DNA of 37,204 nt from Methanofastidiosum sp. (GCA_013178285.1 JABLXD010000018.1:1-37204), one strand, 5' to 3'; counted from the stretch's first letter, positions 1 to 9,005 are shown. Made by a program: numbers and translations. The notes: generated by a model not told the origin, from the letters alone.

Positions 1-119
1 TCTGGATCAGCCGAAATATTCAATTCGTACCACGATACTTTTGTTGATTTTTCTATAAGAATTGGAGAAACATTCTTATTCATTGAAAGATATTCTGATA
101 CACTTAGTGACTTTTGCAT
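1..119 (-). CDS. 5' part of an unidentified gene overlapping the radical SAM gene
   Basis: An ATG at 119-117 on the minus strand opens a frame that stays open to the window edge, giving 39 residues that begin MQKSLSVSEYLSMNKNV. It overlaps the last 16 bases of the upstream radical SAM gene, so the two are probably translationally coupled. In bacteria this radical SAM family is usually paired with a DNA-metabolism or uracil-DNA-glycosylase gene, but the visible residues do not let me confirm that partner. Function is unknown; only the coding frame and overlap are supported. Confidence 0.55.
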   Translation of the reverse strand, partial: MQKSLSVSEYLSMNKNVSPILIEKSTKVSWYELNISADP

Positions 120-1342
120 TCTATCCACCTGTCAATTCTAAAGTATTCGCCCCCATTGATTTTTAAAAAAGGCGTGGCATTTTTGACCCTAACTCCCAAA
201 TTATGAAGTTGCTCCCTTTTGTAAATTTTACTCTTTTTTCTATAGTTGACGATTCTATATGCACTCTTTGGCCCTATTCCCGGAACTCTTAGAAGTTCAT
301 CATAAGAAGCCTCATTTGGGTCAATCGCAGAATCAAGCATCTTTAAGGCAATGAAAAGTTTAGGATCTTTATTATTGAGAAATCCTTCTTCATCAAATGC
401 TATTTTAATTTCTTTTTCAGAAAAATTGTATACTCTGTATAACCAGTCCATTTGATAAAGCCTATGTTCTCGCCATGTAGGTTGTGCAGATACTTCTTCT
501 AGTGAAGTCCCAATTACAGGATTAAATACGGAATAATATACTCTTTTCAACGTCATTTCTCTGTATTCTTTTAGAACTCTTTTGAATATTTCAAGATCAC
601 TTTCTCCACAAGCACCTACTACTAGTTGTGTTGTCTGGCCGGCTGGGAGCTCTTTTTTTAATTCCAATTTTTTTATATAATATTGTCTTCTTAATATATC
701 ATTTACATAATTTTTTGTACTACTTAACTCTGAAAGGTGGGCGTTTGAAGGAGTTTCAATATTTACACTCAATCTATCGGCCATTTCAGATGCTTGTTTG
801 ATATATTCGTAAGAAACTCCGGGCAAGACCTTAAAGTGAATATAACCTGCAAAATTATATTTGTCTTTCAAAATTTTTAGAGTTTCGATCATCTTTTCCG
901 TTGTAAGATCTTCGTCTGAACTAATCCCAGAACTTAAGAAAAGACCCTCTATGTAATTTCCCTTATAGAGTGATATTGTTATTTTTGCTAACTCTTCTGG
1001 GGTATAAGAGTAAACAGTTTTATGCCCTCGGTATTCTTTTGAATTTTGGCAATATTTACAATCGTGAGTACAATAATTTGTAAAAAGAGTTTTGAACATA
1101 GAAACACAACGCCCGTTTGCCGTAAAAGAATGGCAAATTCCAGATTTCGTTACATCCCCTAAAACTTCATTTTTATTTACAACTCTTTTAGTTGAAGAAG
1201 ATGTACAAATATCGTGTTTAGTTCCTTGTCCAAGGGCATCTATCTTAGATAAATCAATATCTCCAAATACTTTCCCTTCATCACCTATACAATCATATCC
1301 ACTTTGAGTTACAAGATGAATTATTTTTTCAAGGGAAGTCAT
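104..1342 (-). CDS. Putative DNA modification/repair radical SAM protein (UDG-linked family)
   Basis: This 412-aa protein has the radical SAM cluster motif CX3CX2C at Cys91, Cys95 and Cys98 (YCTHDCKYC), followed by a TIM-barrel-like region. Near the C-terminus, about residues 349-371, lies a helix-hairpin-helix element with LLRVPGIGPKSAYRIV, typical of DNA-binding proteins. An additional conserved-looking Cys segment precedes the cluster (residues 46-79). This order, radical SAM then HhH, matches the family often named for linkage to a uracil-DNA glycosylase-like gene and thought to act in DNA repair or modification; the reaction is not established. It heads a minus-strand pair with the partial gene at the window edge. 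Family assignment is firm, biological role is inference. Confidence 0.85.
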   Translation of the reverse strand: MTSLEKIIHLVTQSGYDCIGDEGKVFGDIDLSKIDALGQGTKHDICTSSSTKRVVNKNEVLGDVTKSGICHSFTANGRCVSMFKTLFTNYCTHDCKYCQNSKEYRGHKTVYSYTPEELAKITISLYKGNYIEGLFLSSGISSDEDLTTEKMIETLKILKDKYNFAGYIHFKVLPGVSYEYIKQASEMADRLSVNIETPSNAHLSELSSTKNYVNDILRRQYYIKKLELKKELPAGQTTQLVVGACGESDLEIFKRVLKEYREMTLKRVYYSVFNPVIGTSLEEVSAQPTWREHRLYQMDWLYRVYNFSEKEIKIAFDEEGFLNNKDPKLFIALKMLDSAIDPNEASYDELLRVPGIGPKSAYRIVNYRKKSKIYKREQLHNLGVRVKNATPFLKINGGEYFRIDRWIECKSH

Positions 1343-1433
1343 AAATAATTGTTAATAAATTTTTATATATCTGTTTAGGGAGAATTGTTTTACTTTTAAA
1401 ATAGGAAAACAGATATTTATTAAAATATTTGAA

Positions 1434-2216
1434 TTATTTTGAAAGATTTTTCTTTTTAATTATTGTTCCTTTAACATTTCCCCTCAGAGTTTCCGCTAAA
1501 TTGCCCTTTTTAGTTAAATTAATCACATCTATTTCTATTCCCATGTCAAATATTGGTAGGATTTCAGAGAATTTGCCTTCCATACCTCCAGAAGCATCTC
1601 CTGTATCCTTGGCAAACTTAAATACTTCTTTGATATTTTCTTCCGTTATATTTTCAATCAATTTAACATCATCTTTCTTTGGGTCTCCTGTATATATGCC
1701 ATCTACATCTGTTCCAAATACAACTCTTGAGGGTTTTAATAGTTTTGATAGGTAGGATACTATTTGGTCCCCAGATAATATTGAGAATACCCTATTTCTA
1801 TCAAAAACTAGATCTCCTGTAAATACCGGGAGTAACCCAAGTTCTATTGCCCTCAATAAGGGCTCTTTATGAAATTCAACAATTCTGCCATTTGATGTAA
1901 TAAAGTTAGAAAAAGTACCTATTTTCACAGGAGTTAATCCATTTTGCATAAGAGATTTGAGTACAATACTATCAAGTTCACTAACGCTAGCTCTTGTCTC
2001 GGAAAAACCTTTAAGCTGATATTCATCAAAATAACCTTTGCCAAGGGAGTATTTTTTTGCAATAGGATGGCCATAAGAACCTGCACCGTGAACCAGTATA
2101 GAAACCCTCCCAGCTTCTTTTATTTCTTGGGCCAATCTAGAGATTACTTCCATATTGGGAGTAAAATCTTCACTTTTTTTAGTAATTGCTGAGCCGCCTG
2201 CTTTTATTATAATCAT
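1434..2216 (-). CDS. ipk: Isopentenyl phosphate kinase
   Basis: This cytosolic 260-aa amino acid kinase-fold enzyme phosphorylates isopentenyl phosphate to isopentenyl diphosphate, the last step of the archaeal mevalonate pathway that feeds ether-lipid side chains. The N-terminus has the nucleotide-binding KAGGSAITKK. VHGAGSYGHPIAKKY contains the family-specific catalytic His (His50). A GTDVDGIYTGDPK segment and a GDASGGMEGK segment complete the ATP site. Length is typical. It is encoded upstream of the radical SAM gene on the same strand with a gap of about 90 bases, so it may have its own promoter. Distinction from glutamate or uridylate kinases rests on the GHP-type His motif. Confidence is high. 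Confidence 0.93.
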   Translation of the reverse strand: MIIIKAGGSAITKKSEDFTPNMEVISRLAQEIKEAGRVSILVHGAGSYGHPIAKKYSLGKGYFDEYQLKGFSETRASVSELDSIVLKSLMQNGLTPVKIGTFSNFITSNGRIVEFHKEPLLRAIELGLLPVFTGDLVFDRNRVFSILSGDQIVSYLSKLLKPSRVVFGTDVDGIYTGDPKKDDVKLIENITEENIKEVFKFAKDTGDASGGMEGKFSEILPIFDMGIEIDVINLTKKGNLAETLRGNVKGTIIKKKNLSK

Positions 2217-2259
2217 AAAAAATAATAATTAAATTGTTAATAAAAAGTTTGCTGTTGGA

Positions 2260-2568
2260 TTAATAGATTGAGTATGTTGGATTAGAAGATTTATGTATAG
2301 AATCGACTTTTTCAATATACATGCCCATTAAAAATCCTATTATAAAAAAGAATCCAAGGAGAATAACACTGAGCATTACTGTAGATGTCATGAAAAGATT
2401 GAAAACAAACATTTCAAAACCTATAATACATCCCAAACTGAAAACAACTACTGAGCCTAAGTTTGCCATTCCCATATCTTTTTTTTGTGGCACTTTGTCT
2501 ATAACTTCATCGATAAGCGTCTTGACTTCGTTTATTAATTCTAAGTCACTATGTGGTTTAGATGCCAT
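2260..2568 (-). CDS. Small two-TM membrane protein of unknown function
   Basis: This 102-aa protein has a charged N-terminal segment (about residues 1-33) likely forming a cytoplasmic amphipathic helix. Two hydrophobic segments follow, at about 37-58 and 63-86, and then a short polar tail. No catalytic motif is recognised. It lies 43 bases upstream of the isopentenyl phosphate kinase gene on the same strand and could be cotranscribed with it. The reading frame is the only long one in this stretch with a sensible hydrophobic pattern. I cannot assign a family. Confidence 0.65.
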   Translation of the reverse strand: MASKPHSDLELINEVKTLIDEVIDKVPQKKDMGMANLGSVVVFSLGCIIGFEMFVFNLFMTSTVMLSVILLGFFFIIGFLMGMYIEKVDSIHKSSNPTYSIY

Positions 2569-2736
2569 AGGACATCTAATATAAATATTATTTATAAATT
2601 TTGTGGTTTATAGCTATTTTATTATCATAAACTAGTATTTATAAATAATATATAATCCTTATAAATAACTTAAAATCTATCAATGAATAATTCAACAATT
2701 TAAAATATTTTTAACTATTGATAATCAATAACAATA

Positions 2737-2816
2737 CGAAAAGTTTATATATTTGAAAACTAATTCTTATTAGGTTTTCCATATTTTTCCTATTTTTTTC
2801 CATATCTTTAAATATA
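2737..2816 (+). promoter_or_regulatory. Candidate archaeal promoters for the hybrid kinase gene
   Basis: A purine-rich BRE-like CGAAAAG at 2737-2743 is directly followed by TTTATATAT (2744-2752), a textbook archaeal BRE/TATA pair that would give a leader of roughly 85 nt. A second TATA-like TTTAAATATA at 2807-2816 lies about 43 bases before the start codon at 2859 and would give a leader of about 20 nt with a weak AAGGATAAG ribosome site. The stretch between holds repeated pyrimidine-rich units (CCATATTTTTCC-like). Which promoter is used cannot be decided from sequence. Confidence 0.5.
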
Positions 2817-2858
2817 TGAAAAGCGAATAAGTATAAGACGAACATCAAGGATAAGAAA

Positions 2859-4268
2859 ATGAAAGTGTTATTTGATAAAGATTATCTAGATTCGGGCACA
2901 AAAATAGAAGATTTATCTAGAGAATCGATTATTGTAGACTTGATCCCTGGAATAATCCATGAGATTAATAATTCTTTAGCTTCAGCCTTGGCAAGCGCTG
3001 AGCTATTACAACAAGAAATGGGCACATTAAAAAAAGAAATAAATGAAAACAAAATTAATCTTAATTTAATTAATCATATAGAAAAACTCTCTTCATTAAA
3101 AAAAACTAGCACCCCAAGAATTCACAATATAGTGTCGGCATTACTAAAAGAAGAAATTCATAAATTAAAAGAAGAATGTGCGAAAAAGAACATCGAGGAT
3201 TCAAAATTTGAACGTCTTGATAAATTGATTAGCCTAAATATGAACAGTACTAAAAGAATTGACCTTATATCCAAAGCCTTTAGAAGACTTGTTTCTTTTG
3301 AAGAAGATATAACATTGATTGATGTTAATGAAGTTGTAAATGCTAGCTTAATAATTTTACAAGATCATTTAAAAAATAGGTACACTATTCGAGAAGAATT
3401 CTCAGAATTGCCATTAGTGCATTTTAATTTTCATCAATTGAATTATAGCATTATATGTATTTTGTTAAAAACTATAGAACTAATGAATTCAGGAGAGCTT
3501 CATCTTAAGACATTTGAAACAGAGGAAACTATTCATATTAATATCAACTTAATTGGTGGAGAAATTTCAAAAGAATGTGTTGATGCCATGCTTAGTGATG
3601 GCATATCAAAATCAAAAATTGATTTAAATTCGATTAATAAGTTGCTTCAATACAAAGGTGGAACTTTAGACATAATTAAATCAAATGAAACACTAGGTTC
3701 AGATATTAATGAAATGAGCGGTGGACTAGTCTTTGATATAAAGATTAAAAAAGATCATATATTGGGCCCTGATAAAACTCAATTGGATCCAAAAGATTTT
3801 CTTTTAGAAGAAGATGTTTTAGTTGATACCAATGTTTCCGAGTCAAAAGTGGAAGTATATAATATTGATAAAGAGCATTCTGAATCAAATAATATTTTAG
3901 TTGTAGATGATGATCCAGAAACGTTAGTTAGCTTATTCTTGTCACTCAAGCATTGCAATTTATCCAATAAAGTTATTATTGCTAAAACTGCTGAGGCAGG
4001 GATAGAACAGCTTAAAGAAAGAAATTTCTGCTTAGTCATATCAGACTACAGACTTCCAGGTATGGACGGGATTAGTTTTCTTAGTTATATAAAAGAAAAA
4101 TACCCAAAAACAACAAGAATATTGATTACTGCATATCCAAACAGCGTCCTAAAAGAAGAAGCATCAACCAAAGCTTCAGTTAAGTTTTTCATTGAAAAAC
4201 CTTGGGTATCTAAAGATCTTACTAAAATAATGCAGCAAATAGAAGAAATAAATATTAAAAATATATGA
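2859..4268 (+). CDS. Hybrid histidine-kinase-like protein with C-terminal receiver domain
   Basis: This 469-aa protein has no membrane segment. An H-box-like PGIIHEINNSLASA places the candidate phospho-His at His34. A helical dimerisation-like region follows to about residue 155. The region where a HATPase domain should lie (about 175-300) does not show a clear N-box, DxGxG or GxGLG motif, so ATP binding is doubtful. The C-terminal receiver domain (about 344-465) is intact: acidic triad Asp350-352, phosphoacceptor Asp396 in ISDYRLPGMDG, Thr424 and Lys447 in EKPW. It may act as a phosphorelay or scaffold rather than an autonomous kinase. It is monocistronic as far as seen, and divergent from the small membrane protein gene at 2260. 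Confidence 0.8.
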   Translation: MKVLFDKDYLDSGTKIEDLSRESIIVDLIPGIIHEINNSLASALASAELLQQEMGTLKKEINENKINLNLINHIEKLSSLKKTSTPRIHNIVSALLKEEIHKLKEECAKKNIEDSKFERLDKLISLNMNSTKRIDLISKAFRRLVSFEEDITLIDVNEVVNASLIILQDHLKNRYTIREEFSELPLVHFNFHQLNYSIICILLKTIELMNSGELHLKTFETEETIHININLIGGEISKECVDAMLSDGISKSKIDLNSINKLLQYKGGTLDIIKSNETLGSDINEMSGGLVFDIKIKKDHILGPDKTQLDPKDFLLEEDVLVDTNVSESKVEVYNIDKEHSESNNILVVDDDPETLVSLFLSLKHCNLSNKVIIAKTAEAGIEQLKERNFCLVISDYRLPGMDGISFLSYIKEKYPKTTRILITAYPNSVLKEEASTKASVKFFIEKPWVSKDLTKIMQQIEEINIKNI

Positions 4269-4281
4269 GTAAAAACAAATA

Positions 4282-4461
4282 TTATTTTTCTATTTCAACA
4301 ATTTCTGCGGCAGGTGCATTCTTCTTTACACTTTCAATTCCGTTCATGCATGAAGTCTTGGATTTATATCCTTCACTTACTGCTATAACCTGACCGTTTC
4401 CAGCTTTTAATCTAAATCTGTATTCACCTGATTTATCTTTATATACTTCAAATTTTGTCAT
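4282..4461 (-). CDS. DUF1508 (YegP-like) microprotein
   Basis: A 59-aa reading frame starts with ATG at 4461 and ends with TAA at 4282, preceded by a GGTGG ribosome site. The protein begins MTKFEVYKDKSGEYRFRLKA and contains GNGQVIAVSEGYKSK and a terminal segment EIVEIEK. This matches the short YegP/DUF1508 fold, where a K-DKSGEYRFRLKA-NGQVIA-SEGY pattern repeats as a beta-beta-alpha unit. A single unit is present, whereas many bacterial members have two. The function of the family is unknown. It sits tail-to-tail with the hybrid kinase gene, only 13 bases from its stop, and in the same direction as, and just downstream of, the large ATPase gene. Confidence 0.85.
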   Translation of the reverse strand: MTKFEVYKDKSGEYRFRLKAGNGQVIAVSEGYKSKTSCMNGIESVKKNAPAAEIVEIEK

Positions 4462-4521
4462 ATTTCCACCATTTATTATTTATTTTTGATACTTATAAAT
4501 CTAACTATTAAAAATCAAATT

Positions 4522-6990
4522 TCAATAATATGCAGGTATAATTTCCATTTTTTTATTTCCATTTTCATTGTAAGATATTTCCCATTTTGGAATCCAAACT
4601 AATGAAACCATTTTGATTTCTATGTCCGATTTTTTTGGCTGAATTATAACTTCATTTATTTCTTTTATTTCATTTTCTCTTTTTTGTTTTATTTTTTCAA
4701 TTTGAATTTTGAGTTCATTTTCTAATGAATCCATTTCTTTTTTAATCGAGTCTATGTCCCTTTGTGCCTTATCAATGTCGGCAGCAACTGTTTTGCTTTT
4801 TTGGTATTTGTTCATTGCTTTAGATGCAGATCTAGTGGAACGTCTTCCCATAAACATACCAACTACTGATTCTCCTGCAGATAACAAAGCTTCTTGTTTA
4901 AGGGAACTTGCAGCGGATTGTTTCTTAATCAACACATCTTGAGATTTACTTAATTTTACCTTGAGCTTTTCTAACTCCTTAGCATATTTTTGTTCGATTT
5001 TGTCAACTTCTTCATCTCTTGTTTCTCTTGCAATCTGATTTAATTTTAGAATAAAGTCTGATTTAGTTTCATTAGATTTTGAATATATTTTTAATAATGG
5101 GCTGTGATACAATTTGAAATTACTGTTGTAAAATAAGAAATCTGTAAAGCTTTTCTTTAATTCATTAAAGTCCCTAGGATCGTTGATATTTCCAGGAACT
5201 TCGGAGAATTTTGCTTTTCCTTCTGGATTTGTTTGAAGACTTGATAAGTTAATTTCTTGAGCTTTGTCCCAATTCATAATTTCAGATGGAAATAAAATTA
5301 AATTTCTTTCTTGGTCTTCGTTTAATTGAGTATTCTTATCTTGAAAATGAATTACTGCTTTTCCTATAACTCCTGGGGAATATACAAGAGACGGTTCTCC
5401 GAGCGAAATATCTTTTTGATATTTGTTTTTTATTTCCTGTATGGCAAGCGTTGAACTCTTAATTAAAGGCAAATATACCTGTTGAATATCGCCGGAAATT
5501 GTAGGCGGAGCTCCAGAAATTTTATTTGAAGTTATTTCCGGAACTAGTGGTTTAATAGAGGGAGTTATTTTTATTTCTTGAACTTTATCTTTCATTATTG
5601 TTTTTATTTCATTCTTGGTCATTGGCCCTCTAAGATAACTCATTGCCCATCTTGTTTGGAAAATGATTGGGTTCTTCGAATGAACGCTGTGGAGAATAAA
5701 TACTCTTTTCCCTAGATTTGAGATTAGTTTGTCTATTTGCTCTTTATTTAATAACTCATTTGAGCTAGAGCTTATTGTATCTAGCCCTTCAAGTAATCTC
5801 ATTTTATCCCTTTCTGTTTGAAGTCGACCTATAAACCATGTTCCAGTATTAGTTAATCCCTTGTAATCTAAATCTACGGGGTTTTGCGTTGCCAATACAA
5901 TCCCTACTCCAAAGGCCCTAGCTTGTTTTAATAAGGTAAGAAGTGGCTTTTTACTTGGAGGATTAGAAACTGGAGGAAAATATCCAAATATCTCATCCAT
6001 ATAGACCAGAGTTCTAAGACTATTAGTTCCACTTTGTTTTCTCATCCAAGATATAATTTGATTAAGTAAGAGTGTTACAAAGAACATTCTTTCTGAATCA
6101 CTCAAATGTGCAATGTAAAATATAGAATGCCTTATTTTTCCATCTTCGTTTGTGATGAATCTAGAAATGTCTAGTGGTTGGCCTTCAAGCCAGTTTTTGA
6201 AGGTTGGCGATGCTATAAGACTATTGAGTCTCATTGATAAGGCCATTCTATCTTTTTTTGGAAAAAATGTGTCGATTTCAAAAACGCCTAAAGTTCTAAA
6301 AGGCGGGTCCTGAATTGAAAGAATCAGTTTTGCTATGTCCAAGTTTTGATTTTTGCTCCAGAAATGTTCGAATATATTTGATAGTAAAATATGTTCGCGT
6401 GAATTAATAGGATCTGCTTCAACTCCAATCAAACCTAATATACCACTAACAATCCCCTGTATTTGTTCTCTAATAAGTTCTGAATCATCCTCCCAACTAA
6501 GTGAAGGTGCATCAAAAGAATGTAATATTGAAACAGGAGCACCTGCCTCACTTCCTGGCGTATATATGACGAAATCAACGTTCTCACGTAACATTTTAAT
6601 TCTATTTTCATCTTGCCCCCAATCTGCCAATCCCTTTTTCCACATCTCTGCTTGTTGAGCAGCATATTCTTCAGTACTCATTCCTTTTCTATTTGCTTCA
6701 TCAGGGTCCACCCATGAAGAAAAATTTTCTTTTGTTAATTCTGGAAAAGTTAATAGTAAATTTGTTATATCTCCTTTTGGATCAATTATTATTGCAGGTA
6801 TATTATCAATTGCAGCCTCTTCCAATAAATCAATACAAAGACCGGTTTTTCCACTTCCAGTCATACCAATACATACTGCATGAGTGGTAAGATCTCTTGA
6901 ATCATACATCACTAAACTGTCTTTTAGCGAGTTAGTGTTCATGTCATATTCTTTACCTAGATAAAATGAACCTAATTTTTCAAATTCCAT
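4522..6990 (-). CDS. Large HerA/FtsK-like P-loop ATPase with C-terminal coiled coil
   Basis: This 822-aa protein has a Walker A motif GMTGSGKTG at residues 42-50. Next comes an IIIDPKGD strand typical of HerA/VirB4/FtsK-type ATPases, a Walker B-like LVYMDEIFGYFPP (about 329-341) and a sensor-type IVLATQNPVDLDYKG. The N-terminal part has a DSLVMYDSRDLTTHAVCIG lead-in to the P-loop, as in the DUF87-type family. About residues 655-790 are long, charged coiled coil broken by a small hydrophobic GESVVGMFMG patch. No membrane segment is obvious. A GGGTG-type ribosome site precedes the ATG. The role is probably DNA or protein translocation/remodelling; the substrate is unknown. It is the largest open frame in the window. 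Confidence 0.8.
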   Translation of the reverse strand: MEFEKLGSFYLGKEYDMNTNSLKDSLVMYDSRDLTTHAVCIGMTGSGKTGLCIDLLEEAAIDNIPAIIIDPKGDITNLLLTFPELTKENFSSWVDPDEANRKGMSTEEYAAQQAEMWKKGLADWGQDENRIKMLRENVDFVIYTPGSEAGAPVSILHSFDAPSLSWEDDSELIREQIQGIVSGILGLIGVEADPINSREHILLSNIFEHFWSKNQNLDIAKLILSIQDPPFRTLGVFEIDTFFPKKDRMALSMRLNSLIASPTFKNWLEGQPLDISRFITNEDGKIRHSIFYIAHLSDSERMFFVTLLLNQIISWMRKQSGTNSLRTLVYMDEIFGYFPPVSNPPSKKPLLTLLKQARAFGVGIVLATQNPVDLDYKGLTNTGTWFIGRLQTERDKMRLLEGLDTISSSSNELLNKEQIDKLISNLGKRVFILHSVHSKNPIIFQTRWAMSYLRGPMTKNEIKTIMKDKVQEIKITPSIKPLVPEITSNKISGAPPTISGDIQQVYLPLIKSSTLAIQEIKNKYQKDISLGEPSLVYSPGVIGKAVIHFQDKNTQLNEDQERNLILFPSEIMNWDKAQEINLSSLQTNPEGKAKFSEVPGNINDPRDFNELKKSFTDFLFYNSNFKLYHSPLLKIYSKSNETKSDFILKLNQIARETRDEEVDKIEQKYAKELEKLKVKLSKSQDVLIKKQSAASSLKQEALLSAGESVVGMFMGRRSTRSASKAMNKYQKSKTVAADIDKAQRDIDSIKKEMDSLENELKIQIEKIKQKRENEIKEINEVIIQPKKSDIEIKMVSLVWIPKWEISYNENGNKKMEIIPAYY

Positions 6991-7085
6991 TTTATTTCAC
7001 CCATTTATTCTATAGTTAACATATTAATTTTATACTTAATAAACTTATACCAAAAAGTTATATTTCTTCAACTGTTGTAGTTAAT

Positions 7086-7745
7086 ATGGATGAAAATAAA
7101 ATTGAAAAAGAGAATATGAAATTGAATGAAGCTAACAAATACATGGCCGAGGGCGAATATGAAAGAGCAATTAAATTATATGAGGAATACATAGAAGATT
7201 CTCTAAAAAATAAAAAAATAAAAGAAGCGGCCATGGCATATCATAATATGGGCATTGTTTATGACAATCAGAAAAATTATATTGAAGCCATTGAATGTTT
7301 TAAAAAAGCACTTGAATACCACAAAATGATTGATAATTACCGTGGTATGTCTTGGGCCTATTATAGCATCGGATTGATTTTTGGGGAATTAACCAATTTT
7401 AAGGAAATGGTTGAATACAACAAAAAAGCAATAGAGTGTGGAGCAAAAGCACAGGATAATGAGATTATCTTAAAATCCTATAATGGGATTGGCCACGCTT
7501 TAAAAGAGCTTAAAGATTATTCTAAATCCTTGGAATACCTTAACAAAGGATTAGAATACTTTGATTCAGAAAATTCATACCATATATCAGAGACCTATTA
7601 CCTAAGGGGGATTTCATTAGATAATATGAATCTAAGAAAAGAAGCAATAGAATCTTTTAGTTTGGCAATTGATTATGGGGCAAAGTCAGGTAATGAGCAG
7701 ATTGTTGCTTTAGCATTCTCAAAAATCTCTGAATTCCAAGCTTGA
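7086..7745 (+). CDS. TPR-repeat protein
   Basis: This 219-aa soluble protein is built of about five tetratricopeptide repeats, for example AMAYHNMGIVYDNQKNYIEA and SWAYYSIGLIFGELTNFKEM, each ending in a KKALEY- or KAIECG-like helix. TPR arrays mediate protein-protein contacts; no enzymatic domain is attached. A TATA-like GTTATATTT at about 7056-7064 lies about 25 bases before the ATG, which suggests a leaderless transcript. It ends with TGA at 7745 directly against the stop of the convergent GyrI-like gene. It resembles the larger TPR protein at 29386 in repeat style, so both may belong to one family. Confidence 0.85.
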   Translation: MDENKIEKENMKLNEANKYMAEGEYERAIKLYEEYIEDSLKNKKIKEAAMAYHNMGIVYDNQKNYIEAIECFKKALEYHKMIDNYRGMSWAYYSIGLIFGELTNFKEMVEYNKKAIECGAKAQDNEIILKSYNGIGHALKELKDYSKSLEYLNKGLEYFDSENSYHISETYYLRGISLDNMNLRKEAIESFSLAIDYGAKSGNEQIVALAFSKISEFQA

Positions 7746-8369
7746 TTATATTTTCTTAACAGGCTGTCTTAACACTGTCTTAATCTTCTCTGGAGAAGTT
7801 TTTCTAGGGTCTGAGAGATATATTTCATGATGAAGACCATTTTTAATAAGAGAATTATTCTTAATAAATTCTTTCATTTTTTCAATTGTTTCTTTTTCAG
7901 CATCATAGGAGCCAACGTGTAATATTTGGGCAGAAAGGCCCTCTTCATAAGATTCAAATTTTAGTTTATCAATAGAAGGAGTATCTTTATTTTTCTTTGA
8001 TAATTCGATAGCTAATTTAACTAAGTCTTGATTCACAAATTCCGGTTGCATGATCATTAATTTCCATTCAAATCTGTCCTTATTATTTAGATTGAATTCC
8101 TCACCACTTATCCACCAAAGCCCTTCTAAAGGAGGAACAACATATTCAAAATAGCCTTTTGGAACATTCCCTTTTTTTGGGCTCATTTTAATTGAGTAAG
8201 AAACTCCATATAGTACATCTATAGCTTCTTGGAAATCATTTGAGGTATTTGGATTTCCTTTTCCGACAATTGTTAGAAAATTCATCTTTGGAATATTAAC
8301 AATTGAAAAATTTTTTTGATTTGGCAAATATAGATTTTTCAACATTTTTTTAAAATCAATTTTTTCCAT
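7746..8369 (-). CDS. GyrI-like small-molecule-binding domain protein
   Basis: This is a protein of about 207 aa. The frame is open upstream to 8423, but the start at 8369 (MEKIDFKKMLKNLY) fits homologous proteins, which begin with an MxKIDFKKELK-type segment, and it leaves room for divergent promoters. Features are a PKMNFLTIVGKGNPNTS segment, VPPLEGLWW and a C-terminal RKTSPEKIKTVLRQPV, all typical of the GyrI-like/YdhE-type family related to SOUL and AraC effector domains. These bind small ligands; some members degrade cyclopropanoid compounds. No DNA-binding domain is fused. The gene is convergent with and abuts the TPR gene at 7086. Confidence 0.82.
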   Translation of the reverse strand: MEKIDFKKMLKNLYLPNQKNFSIVNIPKMNFLTIVGKGNPNTSNDFQEAIDVLYGVSYSIKMSPKKGNVPKGYFEYVVPPLEGLWWISGEEFNLNNKDRFEWKLMIMQPEFVNQDLVKLAIELSKKNKDTPSIDKLKFESYEEGLSAQILHVGSYDAEKETIEKMKEFIKNNSLIKNGLHHEIYLSDPRKTSPEKIKTVLRQPVKKI

Positions 8370-8474
8370 ACCGATTCTTAATTTGTTGCAATTAATAAAA
8401 TTTATCTTGAAGCATGCCAACATTTAAATAATATTTTTATTTTAACAAAGTATCCATATTTTTTGGGGATAAAA

Positions 8475-8963
8475 ATGGAAACTGAAAAACGATTAAAATA
8501 TGTCGGAGTAATAATGAATGCATGGCTCTATGGAGTAGAAGATACAGCTAACTTATTTTTTGATAAACCCAAACTTTTCTATAGAAAATGGGGGGCAATA
8601 GCCATTAGACCCTTCATCGAATCATGGAATGATCTTGGAATTGAGTTTCAAAAAGGATTAAGCCCATACAATACTTCAAAGATGTTTATCCAGGCTCTTG
8701 TAAAATCTAATTTTATGAACGAAGAGGATTTTGATATGATCGGAGATGACAATAAATTTTTATTTAGTGCATTAAGATGCCCCTATAAGGAACATTGTGG
8801 AAGATTGAATCATGAAAAGAAGGAGCTAGCTTGTCTAAGGGCGATTACTCTTTTAGGTGCAATGGATTTTAATAATGATGGCGATTCATTAAAATATAAA
8901 TATGATTTTGAATTTATATTAGAAAATCCCTGCACAATAATTTTTGAAAAATTTAAAGATTAA
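8475..8963 (+). CDS. Uncharacterised protein with C-x5-C-x11-C motif
   Basis: This protein has 162 aa if it starts at the ATG at 8475, which is preceded by GGGGAT at 8465-8470; a TTG at 8463 is in frame but lies before that ribosome site. The sequence has an aromatic-rich N-terminal half (RKWGAIAIRPFIESW) and a cysteine segment RCPYKEHCGRL followed by LACLRAI, which could bind a metal or heme-like ligand. Its overall pattern, alpha-rich and ending in a beta hairpin with FEFILENPCTIIFE, recalls small ligand-binding output domains of methanogen sensors such as V4R-type proteins. I cannot assign a family with confidence. It lies just upstream of the multi-PAS kinase, which hints at signalling. 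Confidence 0.6.
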   Translation: METEKRLKYVGVIMNAWLYGVEDTANLFFDKPKLFYRKWGAIAIRPFIESWNDLGIEFQKGLSPYNTSKMFIQALVKSNFMNEEDFDMIGDDNKFLFSALRCPYKEHCGRLNHEKKELACLRAITLLGAMDFNNDGDSLKYKYDFEFILENPCTIIFEKFKD

Positions 8964-9005
8964 CATTTATTTTTATCTTTTTGCGATTTATTCAATATTT
9001 AGAGA

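Noticed and set aside
1092-1755. Plus-strand frames over the radical SAM and IPK genes
   Set aside because: They are antisense shadows of well-supported genes with low-complexity translations and no ribosome sites.
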